A DNA stretch of 64,000 nt. Source: Agarophyton chilense (lineage: Eukaryota > Rhodophyta > Florideophyceae > Gracilariales > Gracilariaceae). Shown one piece after another: positions 53,801 through 64,000 of the stretch. The stretch covers positions 868,001 through 932,000 of the forward strand of contig JARGXX010000002.1 of assembly GCA_030374765.1 (NCBI GenBank), in the 5' to 3' direction. Within the stretch, counting starts at the first letter, position 1. Each line of letters opens with the position of its first letter. Below the pieces are notes generated by a model, which worked only from the letters and a program-made list of their open reading frames with translations, did not search any database and was not told where the DNA came from. Position numbers and translations under genes: made by a program.

Positions 53801-56531
53801 AAAAAGGAAATATAAGGTCTAGTTCGACATCGGCTCTGACAGGAATCTGTTGACTGGTCGATTAAACATCCTGGATACAGCTAATGATCCGAATTATAAA
53901 TGGGAGTCGGATCTTGCACCTGGTGACTTGGAACGAATTCTATGTAATCTGTTACCGGATATCCAGGATTCCAACAAAATGAAATGAAGATACTGGGATC
54001 TATTCGAATCGTAGTGGGTTAGGATGCTTCGTCGTCCTATTCAACTTCATCTTCTGTAAGAAGTTAGCTATAGCAGTGGTAATGTGATGTGATTTTTGCG
54101 ACATGTTTGTCGAAGCAATTCGCCTGCGAACAAAACTAGTGAAACTAGATTATGGATCCACGGTCCCATTCGTTCGAAAGCCGCCGATTCGATGATCTTA
54201 AACACCGCCACTATCATATTATACGAAGTACGAGAAATCCCGAGGACGACTCTCACCGATGATTCGAGTTCCTAATACTATATTGCTGAAGGCTCAGACC
54301 CAAACCTGGGTTCAAGTGAAAACGGAGCGACAAAGACGCGAATGAACGAATTTCGTTCATTGCTTGTCTCTAACGGCTTTATTTAGGTTGAGACTGGGAA
54401 ACCTTTTTGGATACTGTTTAGTAACTTTACCAATATCGATTATCAGATACCGAGAAATCACGTTGTTGCAACAGCTTTGCCTCACCTCAAATGGTCGTTT
54501 CCACTCATCTTTCTACTGCAAAAGTATTGGGATTAACACATGTCTGTGAATTACACAAAAAATCTCAAACTTCATCTGGGTATAAAATGCCAGCAGCAAA
54601 AGATGCAGAGAGGCTGGTTGATGAGAAAATTTTAGCACATTTGTCGGAACACTACAGAACGGAGATCAATTCAATGCTTAGGAAGTATGCCTCTATCTGG
54701 ACTGGAAGGTTAGGAGAGATCTCCAATACCGAACATCATATCAATTTTAGTATCAGGGTCTCGACCCATCTCTCAGTTACCCTACAGAGCGCGAGCTCGA
54801 ACTCGTTAGATCGAAGAGGATAATGTCAACAAGATGATTGGAGAAGGAGTCATAAAAACAGCTCCATCTGCTTGGGCCTCGCCAGTAGTTTTAGTTTTAA
54901 AACCCGATTGTTCTTTAAGATTCTGTATCGATTATCGAAAAATAAACGCAGATACTGTTCGGGATACATACCAGTTGGTACGAATAGACGAATTTGTTGA
55001 CAGATTAGGAGAACCAAACATTTTACCACGTCAAACGCCAAGTATGGTTATTGGCAGGTGTCTGTCGTGTATGAAGACCAACACAAAACCGCGTGTTCAT
55101 GCTATTCCTGTTTCCACCGTTCCAAGAGGACGCCATTTGGCTTATCCAATGCACCAGCTATTTACCAGCGTACTCAGAACGTATTACTCTCCATATATTA
55201 TTGGAAGACTTGTTTAGTCTATTGAGACGATGTGAATATCTTTTCCCAAGACGTGTAAAGTCATTTACGAGGCGTAAAGGAGATCCTCAAAGCACTGCTA
55301 TCCGCAGGTATCACCTTGAAGATTAAGAAGTGCAAAGGGTTCGCTGGCATTGAGAAGACGTTGGGACCCGTGAGAAAGCCTGGGAAGCTTTCTATTCAAG
55401 AAGCAAAACAGAAGCTCTCCGCGAAGCTCAACCTTCGTATACATAGACGCAGCTACGCTGCTTCTTCGGCTCATGTAGCGTCTACCGACTATTCATGCCA
55501 GAATACTCACAAAAAGTGGCACCGCTCAACGCAATGTGGAGTAATGGACAGCTATTACAGCTATAACAGTTCGGACCAGATGAGTAGGAAGCATTTGAAA
55601 AGCTAAAAATAAGAACTATTACAGGCACATTTCCGGTATGACGCATCCCCAAATTTCCATTCTCAGTAGATAAAGACACCAGGGAGAACCAAGCGGGGTG
55701 TGCCCTTTTCGAAACAAATCCTAATGGTAAACGCAAACCCATGTTTTACTGGTCAAGATCGCTGAACACAGCTGAAAAGAAGTATTCAGTTTCAGAAAAG
55801 GAATTCCATGCAGTCGTCAAAGCTCAAACTACTTTAAGACCTTATCTAAAAGGAGAACTAAACACATTCAACACGGATCATTCGTCTTGGAGATGGTTAT
55901 TATCAATCACAGACTGAACCGGTCGTCTCACACGATGGCGATTGCGCCTTTCTGAATTAGATTTCGAAGTGAATTACAATAATGGACTAGCAAATTTCCG
56001 ACCGGACGCGCTATCGCGACTCAAAACATTGAGCGAAATTAAAGAAAAAATGGGAAAATCATAACTTTTTTTACATGGATACTCATTAAAAATCTTCGAA
56101 AGAAGAAGAACAATAAACGAATGGCGACTATTTAGATGCAGACCAAATTCTTAGATTCGTAGATACTGACCCTTAAGATCGACTCTGGCAATTCTCGTGC
56201 ACCGAGCTCCTCACTGGACATCATATCGATACATTTTGCGTGTTGATAAGCTCTCGTCCTGACCGGGGAGGAGATCTCCTTTTTCCACTGGATTCACGAA
56301 TAATACTCGTACCAAATGTCGAAGAGCATGATTTAATTGTGGTTACACACGTCTTCAAGAGTAGTCTACTTCATAGGACGCACTACGGCAGACTGTTCGG
56401 TCATCCAAGAAGAACGAATTTGTTTATGATTCTAAGAACATACTTTTACTATCCTACATGGGCAATGGACTGCCATATTGGACTTAAGTTGTGTGGGGCA
56501 TGTGCAGAGAATTGCGCAAAACTTTACAAGG
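50870..56531 (+). mobile_element. Element F: old Ty3/gypsy chromovirus fossil cut by element E
   Basis: It starts with an LTR related to those of family C. Recognisable from about 50870, the LTR ends GATACTACA at 51202; its left edge is not clear. A primer site follows, then plus-strand gag (YIDGLDPNLISLAARYREKN near 52780), protease- and RT-like sequence (SAWASPVVLVLKPDCSLRFC near 54860), RNase H and the start of integrase. It stops at 56531 where element E begins; the rest presumably lies beyond the window. It is heavily broken, with many more breaks than B or C, and looks the oldest of the set. Confidence 0.85.
51205..51222 (+). other. Element F primer-binding site
   Basis: TGGTCTCCCGACATAGAA, 17 of 18 bases identical to elements D and E, 2 bases after the LTR end. 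Confidence 0.82.
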
Positions 56532-57023
56532 TGTAGCATCCTGGATGCACCTGAGTTCGACCGATCGAAGTACTACGAAGTCGCGATACGGCATTTATAA
56601 GTTATTGCTTGGGCTATGCTCGATTACGAGAAGTTATGAGAAGAATTAATTCATAGAAAGATTGGGACAGGAGACATTTAATTAGAAAGTACTGTATTTA
56701 GTGTACCCAGTAAAGTGCCATCACCAAATATTTTATTTGGTATTATTTAGATAATTAGGTAGTGGAACGCCACGTGTATGACTTACTGTACAGTACTCGC
56801 TTTCCCTCTTGGCACATTAAAGGGCGCAAGGCCCAGGTGAAAACGGCGAAGGCCAACCAACAACCACCAACAAACCATAACGCCATCTTGGTGAGTCCTA
56901 GAAATCCTAAAGTGGTTTACCTCAAACGGGCACCTATATTATCAGTTCTTAACCTTTCCGAGCTGTATCTCTTGTTCCGAGGATACCCTCTACTGTTGCG
57001 CGTTTACCGCCATTTTTCGACAG

Positions 57024-57060
<37 letters not shown>

Positions 57061-57323
57061 TGTGTTTTTCTCTACTGTCACCTGGTTATTTGTGTTGTCA
57101 CAAGGGTTGTCGAGCCGATCTCTTGTGAATTACGTACCGCCGCATCTGGACATCCGCCTCGTGAATACACGTGTTACCCCCATTGTTCAGGCACACCTGG
57201 CTGCTTTCTGCACACTCTTCTTATCTGAGAAGCGTCGCTCGAAAGGCGTCACCCGCTCTTCGCGGTTATTTCTGTGGATACCCACTGCACCGAGACCTTT
57301 ACAGTCCTCAGTAGAATACCACA
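56532..57323 (+). repeat. Element E 5' LTR (about 792 bp)
   Basis: Bounded by TGTAGCATCC on the left, right at the edge of element F's sequence, and GAATACCACA on the right, 5 bases before the primer site. The ends resemble those of family C. The partner LTR is outside the window, so the boundaries are inferred. A GT microsatellite lies inside. Confidence 0.75.
57031..57066 (+). repeat. (TG)n microsatellite in element E LTR
   Basis: A dinucleotide run of about 13 TG units followed by an interrupted TTTGTGTG. A simple repeat, probably expanded after insertion. Confidence 0.93.
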
Positions 57324-57328
57324 TAAAT

Positions 57329-57346
57329 TGGTCTCCCGACTTAGAA
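57329..57346 (+). other. Element E primer-binding site (tRNA-Tyr type)
   Basis: TGGTCTCCCGACTTAGAA, 5 bases after the LTR, is identical to element D's site. Confidence 0.87.
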
Positions 57347-57601
57347 AGAAGTAAACCAGTGTGTGGAATGTTGGTCGCTTGGACAGGAAATATCGTGTTT
57401 CGCACGTTCGAATGACCCTCGTTGGATTTCTGTGCGTTGTACTGAGATCAGTGAACTGAAGCTTGAACCGTCATCACGGAATGTACATGTCAGAAGACAT
57501 TTGGAACCGGAACTAACAGTTCGCCACGCTCGTCGGTCAACGCGAATATTAGTTTTGAATCTTCACTGTTTGTTAGTTCTATTTGCTAGAAGTCTCTACC
57601 G

Positions 57602-59650
57602 TTGTCGATACTGGTTGTATCGATCGCAATATATATTGCTTTCAATGAAAAGCTGTGTTTTCGTCGTCCGCATTTTTTAATTGGATTGCAAGTGATAATT
57701 TGCCGGACAAGAAGCCGACCGGATTCGGATAGAAGTGAGTCCACAGCACCCCGCTTAGCCACCTCTGTAGAAGCTGGCAACCGCCTATATCGTCAGGCGA
57801 AGAAGAAGTCGAAATCGACAGGAAGTGCAGTTGCACCTTCGGAGGTTCCGACGACGATCGTTCTCGAGGCTACTAACTCATCTAAACGTGATGTCACGGA
57901 AGGTGCAGCCTTGCTAGCTGAATTACAGCAAATCCGTACGGAATCTGCGACGCAGAAGTTCTGTCTGGAGGAGATGGAAGGTGAAGTTTACTTGTTAAAA
58001 TCGTCATTAGAGACGTTAAGAAGAGAGAACACGGCTATGGAGAATCGAAATCTAGACACGAATCGGATGGCCGAGACTAGTCGGACAATCCGGGAAGATT
58101 TAAATCAATTTCTGGAAGAACAAGGAAATGACACAGGGGCCTTACCAGCTATACCGATTATTGTTGAAGAGGTTCTCTCACGTGTAAACCCTCTCTTAGA
58201 GCGATTGGAGACTGTGGTGAATGCACCGTTGCAATTTCCGCACTCGAAAGTACAGGAGGTGGAACTCATCGTTGCTGATGCGCGGTCGCGCAAGAAAGAT
58301 TCGAAGAAGTCGAAGGTACAGAAGCTATCTTCGAGGCGCTCTAAATCGAGAAAACTCGCAAGAAGACATGACACCGATGGAGACGGAGATGATTCCGATT
58401 GTACAGATTCCGATAGTTCGGATACGGACGATCCCGAGAATGGAAGTTCATCTTCTGATGATACCTCGAGCGACGAGGACACTCTCCGTTCGAGAAAAAA
58501 AAGAATTGGTAGCTCACTACTTTCCCGCGAGAAGGGACCGCCTTACAAGAATCTGAAACCGCTGTGGTGTACGAACCCGCTTTACAGGAAAGCTATGCAT
58601 TATAGTGTATATCGGCTCAAGGTCCAAAAGGGGAAGCGAACAGGTCGCGAGACAGCCAAAGTGAGAGATCACAGTAAGCGTTTGAATATTGGCCTCAATG
58701 TTCTTACGTTTTCTGGGAAGGATCCCATTCCTATATTTGAATTTCTCAATCGCTTTGTAGTCGAAGCCAACACGCTGGATATGAGTTAAGCTCAAGCATT
58801 CATGGAACTTCCACACTTAGGGCTTGGATTTGCATTGGAGCAATACCGCGCCGTCAGTGGTTCACTTACCGTCGATGAAGCTGGAGTCACCAGTTGGGCG
58901 GAAACCGTGCAGTACTTTCTGCGTAGTTACGCAACGTCTAATGCAATTCGTGAAACCATTATGAATATCAGAGATATTACCCAGAAGCCTGGAGAAAAGG
59001 AGGTTGAGTACAGTTCAAGACTGAATAATGCGGCTACACGCGATGGAAATGTCCATTCTACGGACGAGAAGATGAAACCTTTTGTAGATGGACTCGATGC
59101 GACTATCAAGTCATTAGTAGCCCGTCATCGGGAGAAGCACTCGAGAATCAGTTTTCTGGAATTAGTGCAGTATGAAAAGGCTGACGGTGAAGTAGTTTGC
59201 GCTCGTCGCGGAGGTGTAACACGTCGTCTACGGACTTAACCCGTTGCTAACAGGGATATAAAACGCCCTATCAAGAGAGGAAAGGTTTTTCATCTGGAGT
59301 CGCCAGAGGAATCACTCGTTTCGAAGTTTACGCCTCACGATGCCAGTTATGCTGGAGAAGACGCAGTTAATTATCTGGATGATCCAGAGGGGTCAGTGCC
59401 TACTACGGATTTTCCGTTAACTGATTCCCATGTGGAAGATGATATACTGGCTATAGAGCCACGGCATTATCTTTACAGAAAGAGTCCGCTAGTCCAGCCA
59501 GCGGGTGAATTTACTTCTGAGAGGCCTGGTTGGGTGGATACCTGTGGTACAGAACAGCCAAAGCCGAGGTGGAACAGGGACCGCCTGATATGTTATGGGT
59601 GCTATGGAAGACATCATATATCATCAGAATGCACTCTGCCCTTTGCATAG
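57602..59650 (+). pseudogene. Element E gag part (fossil)
   Basis: Coiled coil (ALLAELQQIRTESATQKF), acidic Ser/Asp tract with basic tail (58375-58500), gag domain (FLNRFVVEANTLDMS, then FALEQYRAVSGSLTVDEAGV, then FVDGLDATIKSLVARHREKH) and CX2CX4HX4C knuckle CYGCYGRHHISSEC near 59590. Confidence 0.88.
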
Positions 59651-59889
59651 ATACATCGAGTTTTCTTGAACTTTGAAGCCCTCCCGGAGCAAGAACGAAG
59701 CCGTGTACGGGGACAATCATATTGAAAGGCCAAAGCTTGGAGACTAGCGGATATGGTAGGCTGAACTCATGCGAGAGCTCAGAACTGTGAAAGATCGCAG
59801 GGCTCAGCCCCAGAAGTACAGAGGAACGCCAATGTGGCGAGGAAGAAACCCTCGTCATCGGGAAATTAAATGAGGGAGCCCTCAGGGGG

Positions 59890-60400
59890 TTGGATGGATT
59901 CAAACCCACCATACCGATCGGAGTACCGACATTGCCCCGCTCCCGGGAATTTAAACTGAAGGTCCTACTGAGACTAGGAAGATCTTCGACTGTGGGAAAC
60001 TATGTACAGTTTAAGTGTATGTTTAAACGTCCTTGGAGACGATATGTGTGCCCAAGTAGGAGGACGAGTCACTTCATGATTAAGGCCCGAAGGAAGTACA
60101 AGGTCTATTCCAACGTCGGCTCTTCTCTAGCGCTGTTTTCGCGAAGACTCGCGGTATTAAATACGGGTGTAGGCCAGAACTTTATCAGGTTGTCTGAAGT
60201 GCGCGAAGACGAGCGAGCTCGAATACAACAGGCACAGATACTGGACATCCGGGATGCGAACAAGAGACCAATAATGTCTATTGGAACAATACGGTTTGTC
60301 GTTCGCTTGGGAAATCATGTTGTAATGTTTAACGTTTATTGTGTGTATCACATTGGCTAAACAAGTTTTGTTGGGTTTTGACTACTGTGACAAGTTTGTC
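59890..60400 (+). pseudogene. Element E protease part (fossil)
   Basis: It aligns with the protease parts of B and C: RPWRRYVCPSRRTSHFMIKA, then KYKVYSNVGSSLALFSRRLA, with the active-site region near 60165 and the VLLGFDYCDKFV-like segment near 60380. Confidence 0.8.
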
Positions 60401-62360
60401 CAATCGATTCGTCCGAAGAATCGGGAAGTGGAGCTGGGAGATGGCTCTACAGTACCAATCGCGCACAGACCTCTGCGGCGATCCGCTTCATTTGCACCAT
60501 TACCACAGTCATTGGAATACGAAGCGTCACTGGGCAAAACATCTCCGAAGATTCGGGTGTGTAAACTAACGATGGTACCACCAAAAAGTCAAACATGGGT
60601 ATCAGTCGTTACCGTGAAGTACGGACTTATCGTTATTCAGCCGAACGCGGCACTGTATCACAATAATGAATTGCTATTCGCTAACGGCATTGCACAGGTG
60701 AGTCCGAAGATCCCTTTCAGGATATTGGTGAGCAATGTTGGCTCGGAAGAGCGTCGCTTACACAAGCATCAACTCTTGGCCATGGCGCTGCCACACCGTT
60801 CAGTTGTGATGCCGGCACACATAATGACGCCAGACGTCTTAGGAGTAACGCCCACAGGCGAGCAGAAGTCGAGAGCGACAGAAGTGGTCGGGGCCATGAA
60901 GAACATTAAGGAAGAGAATGTCTCTGAAGAAGGGATGGAAGAAGCCCTCAAGGGCGTGAAGATGGCACATGTTCCTGAGGAGTATAAAGGAAGATTGCGC
61001 AGATTGCTGCTGAAGTTTTCAAATATGTAAAGTGGACACATTGACCAGATCGCGGCTGCAGAATATCCTATTGACGTTGTACCGGGTACACCACCCATCG
61101 CTTAATTTCCGTATCGGGCAGGCCCGCGAACCCGTCAGATCGAGCAAGAACAATTAGACTCCATGTTAGAGAAGGGAATCATCGAGCCAGCTTAATCAGC
61201 TTGGGCATCCGCAGTGGTCCTTTTTATCAAAGGAGACAGTTCTTTACGTTTTTGCGTTGACTACAGAAAACTGAATGCAGTAACTCTGAGGGATACGTAC
61301 GCATTACCGCGTATGGACAAATGGACTGATATTCTTGGAGAAGCCAATGCTTTTACTGTGCTTGACGCAAATTATGGATACTGGCAGATACCAGTCGACG
61401 AAGAGGACCAAGATAAGACTACATTTGCGTGTCACGCAGGCCTGTATCGCTTTAAGCGAATGCTATTTGGCTTGACCAACGCCCCTGCGACTTTTCAGCG
61501 TGCTATCGATATAATATTATCACAGCATAAGTGGAAAACATGTCTTGTTTACTTGGATGGCATCATCATTTTCAGTAAGAATATGGAAGACAATTTCAAG
61601 GACGTTGAGGGAATCCTCCAGGAGTTACAGCAAGCTGGAATTACCTTGAAGATCAAGAAGTGTGAATGGTTCACGGACTATGTGAAATACCTGGAGCACA
61701 GGATAAAGCCAGGGAAACTGGAAATGTAAGAAGTGCAGACCGCTGCGATTCGTGAGTTCAAACCTCCGCTAACGCAGACGCAATTGAAATCTTTTCTCCG
61801 ACTTTGAAACGTTTACAGACTATTTGTGCCACGTTATTCGCATATCGCTGCACCCCTTAATGCTTTATTGAAGAAAGAACAACCCGTTCAATTGAAGGAA
61901 TTCAGAGAAGCCGAAACATGGAAAAGCTAAAACACGTGTTGACCACAGCTCCTGTGTTATCTCTTCCGAAAAAAGATCTTCCTCACTCCGTCGATACGGG
62001 CGCTAGCGATTATCAGATAGGGTGTGCCCTTTTTCTAACACACGAAGACGGCATATCACATCCTATTGGATACTGGTCGAGAACACTGCACCAGGCAGAC
62101 AAGAACTACTCTGTGTCAGAAAAGGAATGCATTGCGATGGTTTGAGCTCTCAGAACTCTTAGATCTTACCTACAGGGTGCTCGCTTTACGGTCAATACCG
62201 ATCAATCATGCCTCAGATGGATCATGTCGATTACTGACCCGTCGGGACGCTTAATGGGATGGGGTTTGCGCCTTTCAGAATTTGATTTCACAATCAACTA
62301 CAAGAGGGGAACTTCAAACGTACACGCTGAGGCGTTATCGCAACTCGAGACCTTGGGAAA
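60400..62360 (+). pseudogene. Element E reverse transcriptase-RNase H part (fossil)
   Basis: RT motifs include DSSLRFCVDYRKLNAVTLRD, FGLTNAPATFQRAIDIIL and the YLDG-containing CLVYLDGIIIFSKN; RNase H motifs include DTGASDYQIGCALFLTHEDG and SVSEKECIAMV. Order as in B and C. Confidence 0.9.
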
Positions 62361-64000
62361 AACCCAATTGGAAATCGATGATGAGATACCATGTTTGGTA
62401 ACGGAAAATTCGAGAACGAAAGTAGAAGAACTAGAAGATCTAGAAGAAGAAGATTATCAAATGAAATTACTGGTAGCTCATACTATGGACACTAATCCAG
62501 AAGATCATCTCGAACGAATCTCTCTTGAAGAGCGTTCACGTGAAGAAGTCACATATGACCTCTGCGCGGCTATCCGCTCTCATCTTAGCGAGGGGAAGGG
62601 TTTGCCTTTTCGTCTCGACGATCGAGGAGTCTTTGTTCGAACTGTTGATTTGTATGAGCAAATCGTGATACCACACTCTCTCAAGAGCAGAGTACTGCAT
62701 TTGGCACATTATTCGCAAATGCCTGGTCATCCAGGAGTTACGAAGCTGTATCTAACCCTCAAAAGTGACTTTTATTGGCCAACTTTGGCAATGGACTGTC
62801 ATGCGAGAGCTAAGATGTGCGTAATGTGCGCGAGGATTAGAGTGAAGCTCTGTAAAAAGAAGTCAGTGAAGCTCTTCCCAGCAATCGCACCTCTACAGTA
62901 TGTCAGTATTGACATACCTGGGAAATTGATCAGCTCAAAGCGGGGAAACAGATACCTTTGGTAATATCTGATCGCTTCTCTAAGCTGGTTAAGACTGTTC
63001 CGCTGAAACGGATTACTGCTTCCATGATAGCACGAGCGTTTATCCAACATTGGGTTTATTACTACGGACCACCGGATACTCTGCTCTTAGATAATGACAA
63101 GCAATTCGTTCCACGCTTCTTTCAAAATGTATTCAGGATACTTGGAGTTAAGAACGTGTTCACTACGACGTATCATCAGAAATGTAACGGGCGGGTGGAA
63201 CGGTACAAACGTACACTACTCGCCGCAATTCGGCACTACATCGGAGAACAACCGAAGGACTGGGATATGTATACAGACACGCTTTGCTACGCGTACAAAA
63301 CGCAAGTGCATTCGACGACGAAGCTAACACCCTTTGAATTGCTAATATCTCGACGACCAGCGGCTTTGGAAAGCAAGGTAGATTCGGGCAGAACCGAAGA
63401 AGAGTCAATGCCGACGGCGGCTCAGTTTTTCCTACGCTGGAGGAATGAGTTGCGCAAACGCACTACACAGGCTGCAAAAAAGATGGGAAAGGCCCAAGCG
63501 CGCTACAAGCGAAATTACGACGCGTCAATGCGACTGGCACTCCCGGATATCCGAGTCGGAGGACACGTTTTCATGAGAGTGGAAAGCAAAGATAGCCGGA
63601 AGACCGGAAGAAAAAAGGAACGGAAACGCCGTCATAAGTTAGCGCCGATCGCTACAGGACCGCATGAAGTTGTAGAATTCTACGAATATACCGTGGTAAT
63701 ACGGAGAGGTACTGAGGTGGAGCGCATTTCTCGCGATCGAGTTGTTGGTGCGCCAGATCGAGAAGCTGACGTACAGCGAGAGGAATACACCCGTGGAGAT
63801 ATTGAGGTGCAGGAGCCACCACAGCCACTTGTTGTGCAGGAGCTTGCGGACATACTGCCGCAGGGCAGAATAATTTCAAAACTGCCACGTGGTGAAAAGA
63901 GTTCGGAAATCCGACGTACAGGGCTGAACAACAGTTTTGAGACACACGGCGCATCTACCCATGACATAATCATAGCTCCCACTGTAGCAGTGAGAGGAGA
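62360..64000 (+). pseudogene. Element E integrase part (fossil, runs off the window)
   Basis: HHCC domain (HYSQMPGHPGVTKLYLTL, CVMCARIRVKLC), core beginning LQYVSIDIPGKLISSKRGN, then integrase-core and C-terminal sequence and the start of a linker with READVQREEYTRGDIEVQ. The chromodomain would lie beyond the window. Confidence 0.88.

Larger units (their letters stand above)
56532..64000 (+). mobile_element. Element E: Ty3/gypsy chromovirus fossil, continues beyond window
   Basis: The 5' LTR lies at 56532-57323, followed by a primer site, gag, protease, RT-RNase H and integrase on the plus strand; the 3' LTR and any antisense gene would lie beyond 64000. It is inserted into the integrase region of element F, so it is younger than F. 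The coding part is broken, with several breaks, but is better preserved than F. The 3' half at 9.8-12.2 kb belongs to the same family. Confidence 0.92.

Overview
This is a stretch of eukaryotic nuclear DNA. It carries three recognisable host genes without visible introns (COX17, a PP2A B55 regulatory subunit and a GYF-domain protein) and a decayed copy of the splicing factor gene PRPF6. Most of the rest is transposable elements. Intron-free genes packed into a small island between Ty3/gypsy chromoviruses, Tc1 and piggyBac elements would suit a red seaweed or another intron-poor alga, but nothing here proves the taxon. Layout: 0.3-1.0 kb PRPF6 pseudogene, then G-rich low-complexity DNA to 2 kb; 2.4-6.0 kb a dead piggyBac-like transposon; 6.0-7.5 kb unassigned coding-like remnants; 7.5-12.2 kb a patchwork of a piggyBac 3' fragment, the 3' end of one LTR element and the 3' half of another; 13.0-13.5 kb a Tc1 remnant; 14.7-20.8 kb a Tc1 transposon split by a compact chromovirus (element D); 21.1-25.1 kb the host-gene island; 25.1-26.6 kb nothing recognised; 26.6-27.9 kb a second Tc1 copy; 28.5-50.2 kb chromovirus B, with chromovirus C nested in one of its LTRs; 50.9-56.5 kb an old element F cut by element E, which runs from 56.5 kb past the window end. 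The LTR elements are Ty3/gypsy chromoviruses with gag (CCHC knuckle), protease, RT-RNase H, integrase and a C-terminal chromodomain. B, D, E and F share a primer-binding site that looks complementary to a tRNA-Tyr 3' end, and C has a diverged form of it. All are treated as fossils: B and C keep both LTRs and target-site duplications, but their coding parts are broken. The most unusual thing is an extra antisense gene. Elements B and C, and the fragment at 7.8-9.8 kb, each carry on the strand opposite gag-pol a long reading frame that starts about 25-35 bases outside the 3' LTR and converges on the end of pol. The B and C proteins are clearly related (about half identical in the best block) although their LTRs are unlike each other, so this antisense protein looks like a conserved component of this retrotransposon lineage. 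I recognise no known family in it. In the host island, COX17 (mitochondrial copper chaperone), PP2A-B55 (phosphatase targeting) and the GYF protein have no obvious shared pathway; PP2A-B55 and the GYF gene are divergent and share about 570 bases of upstream DNA.
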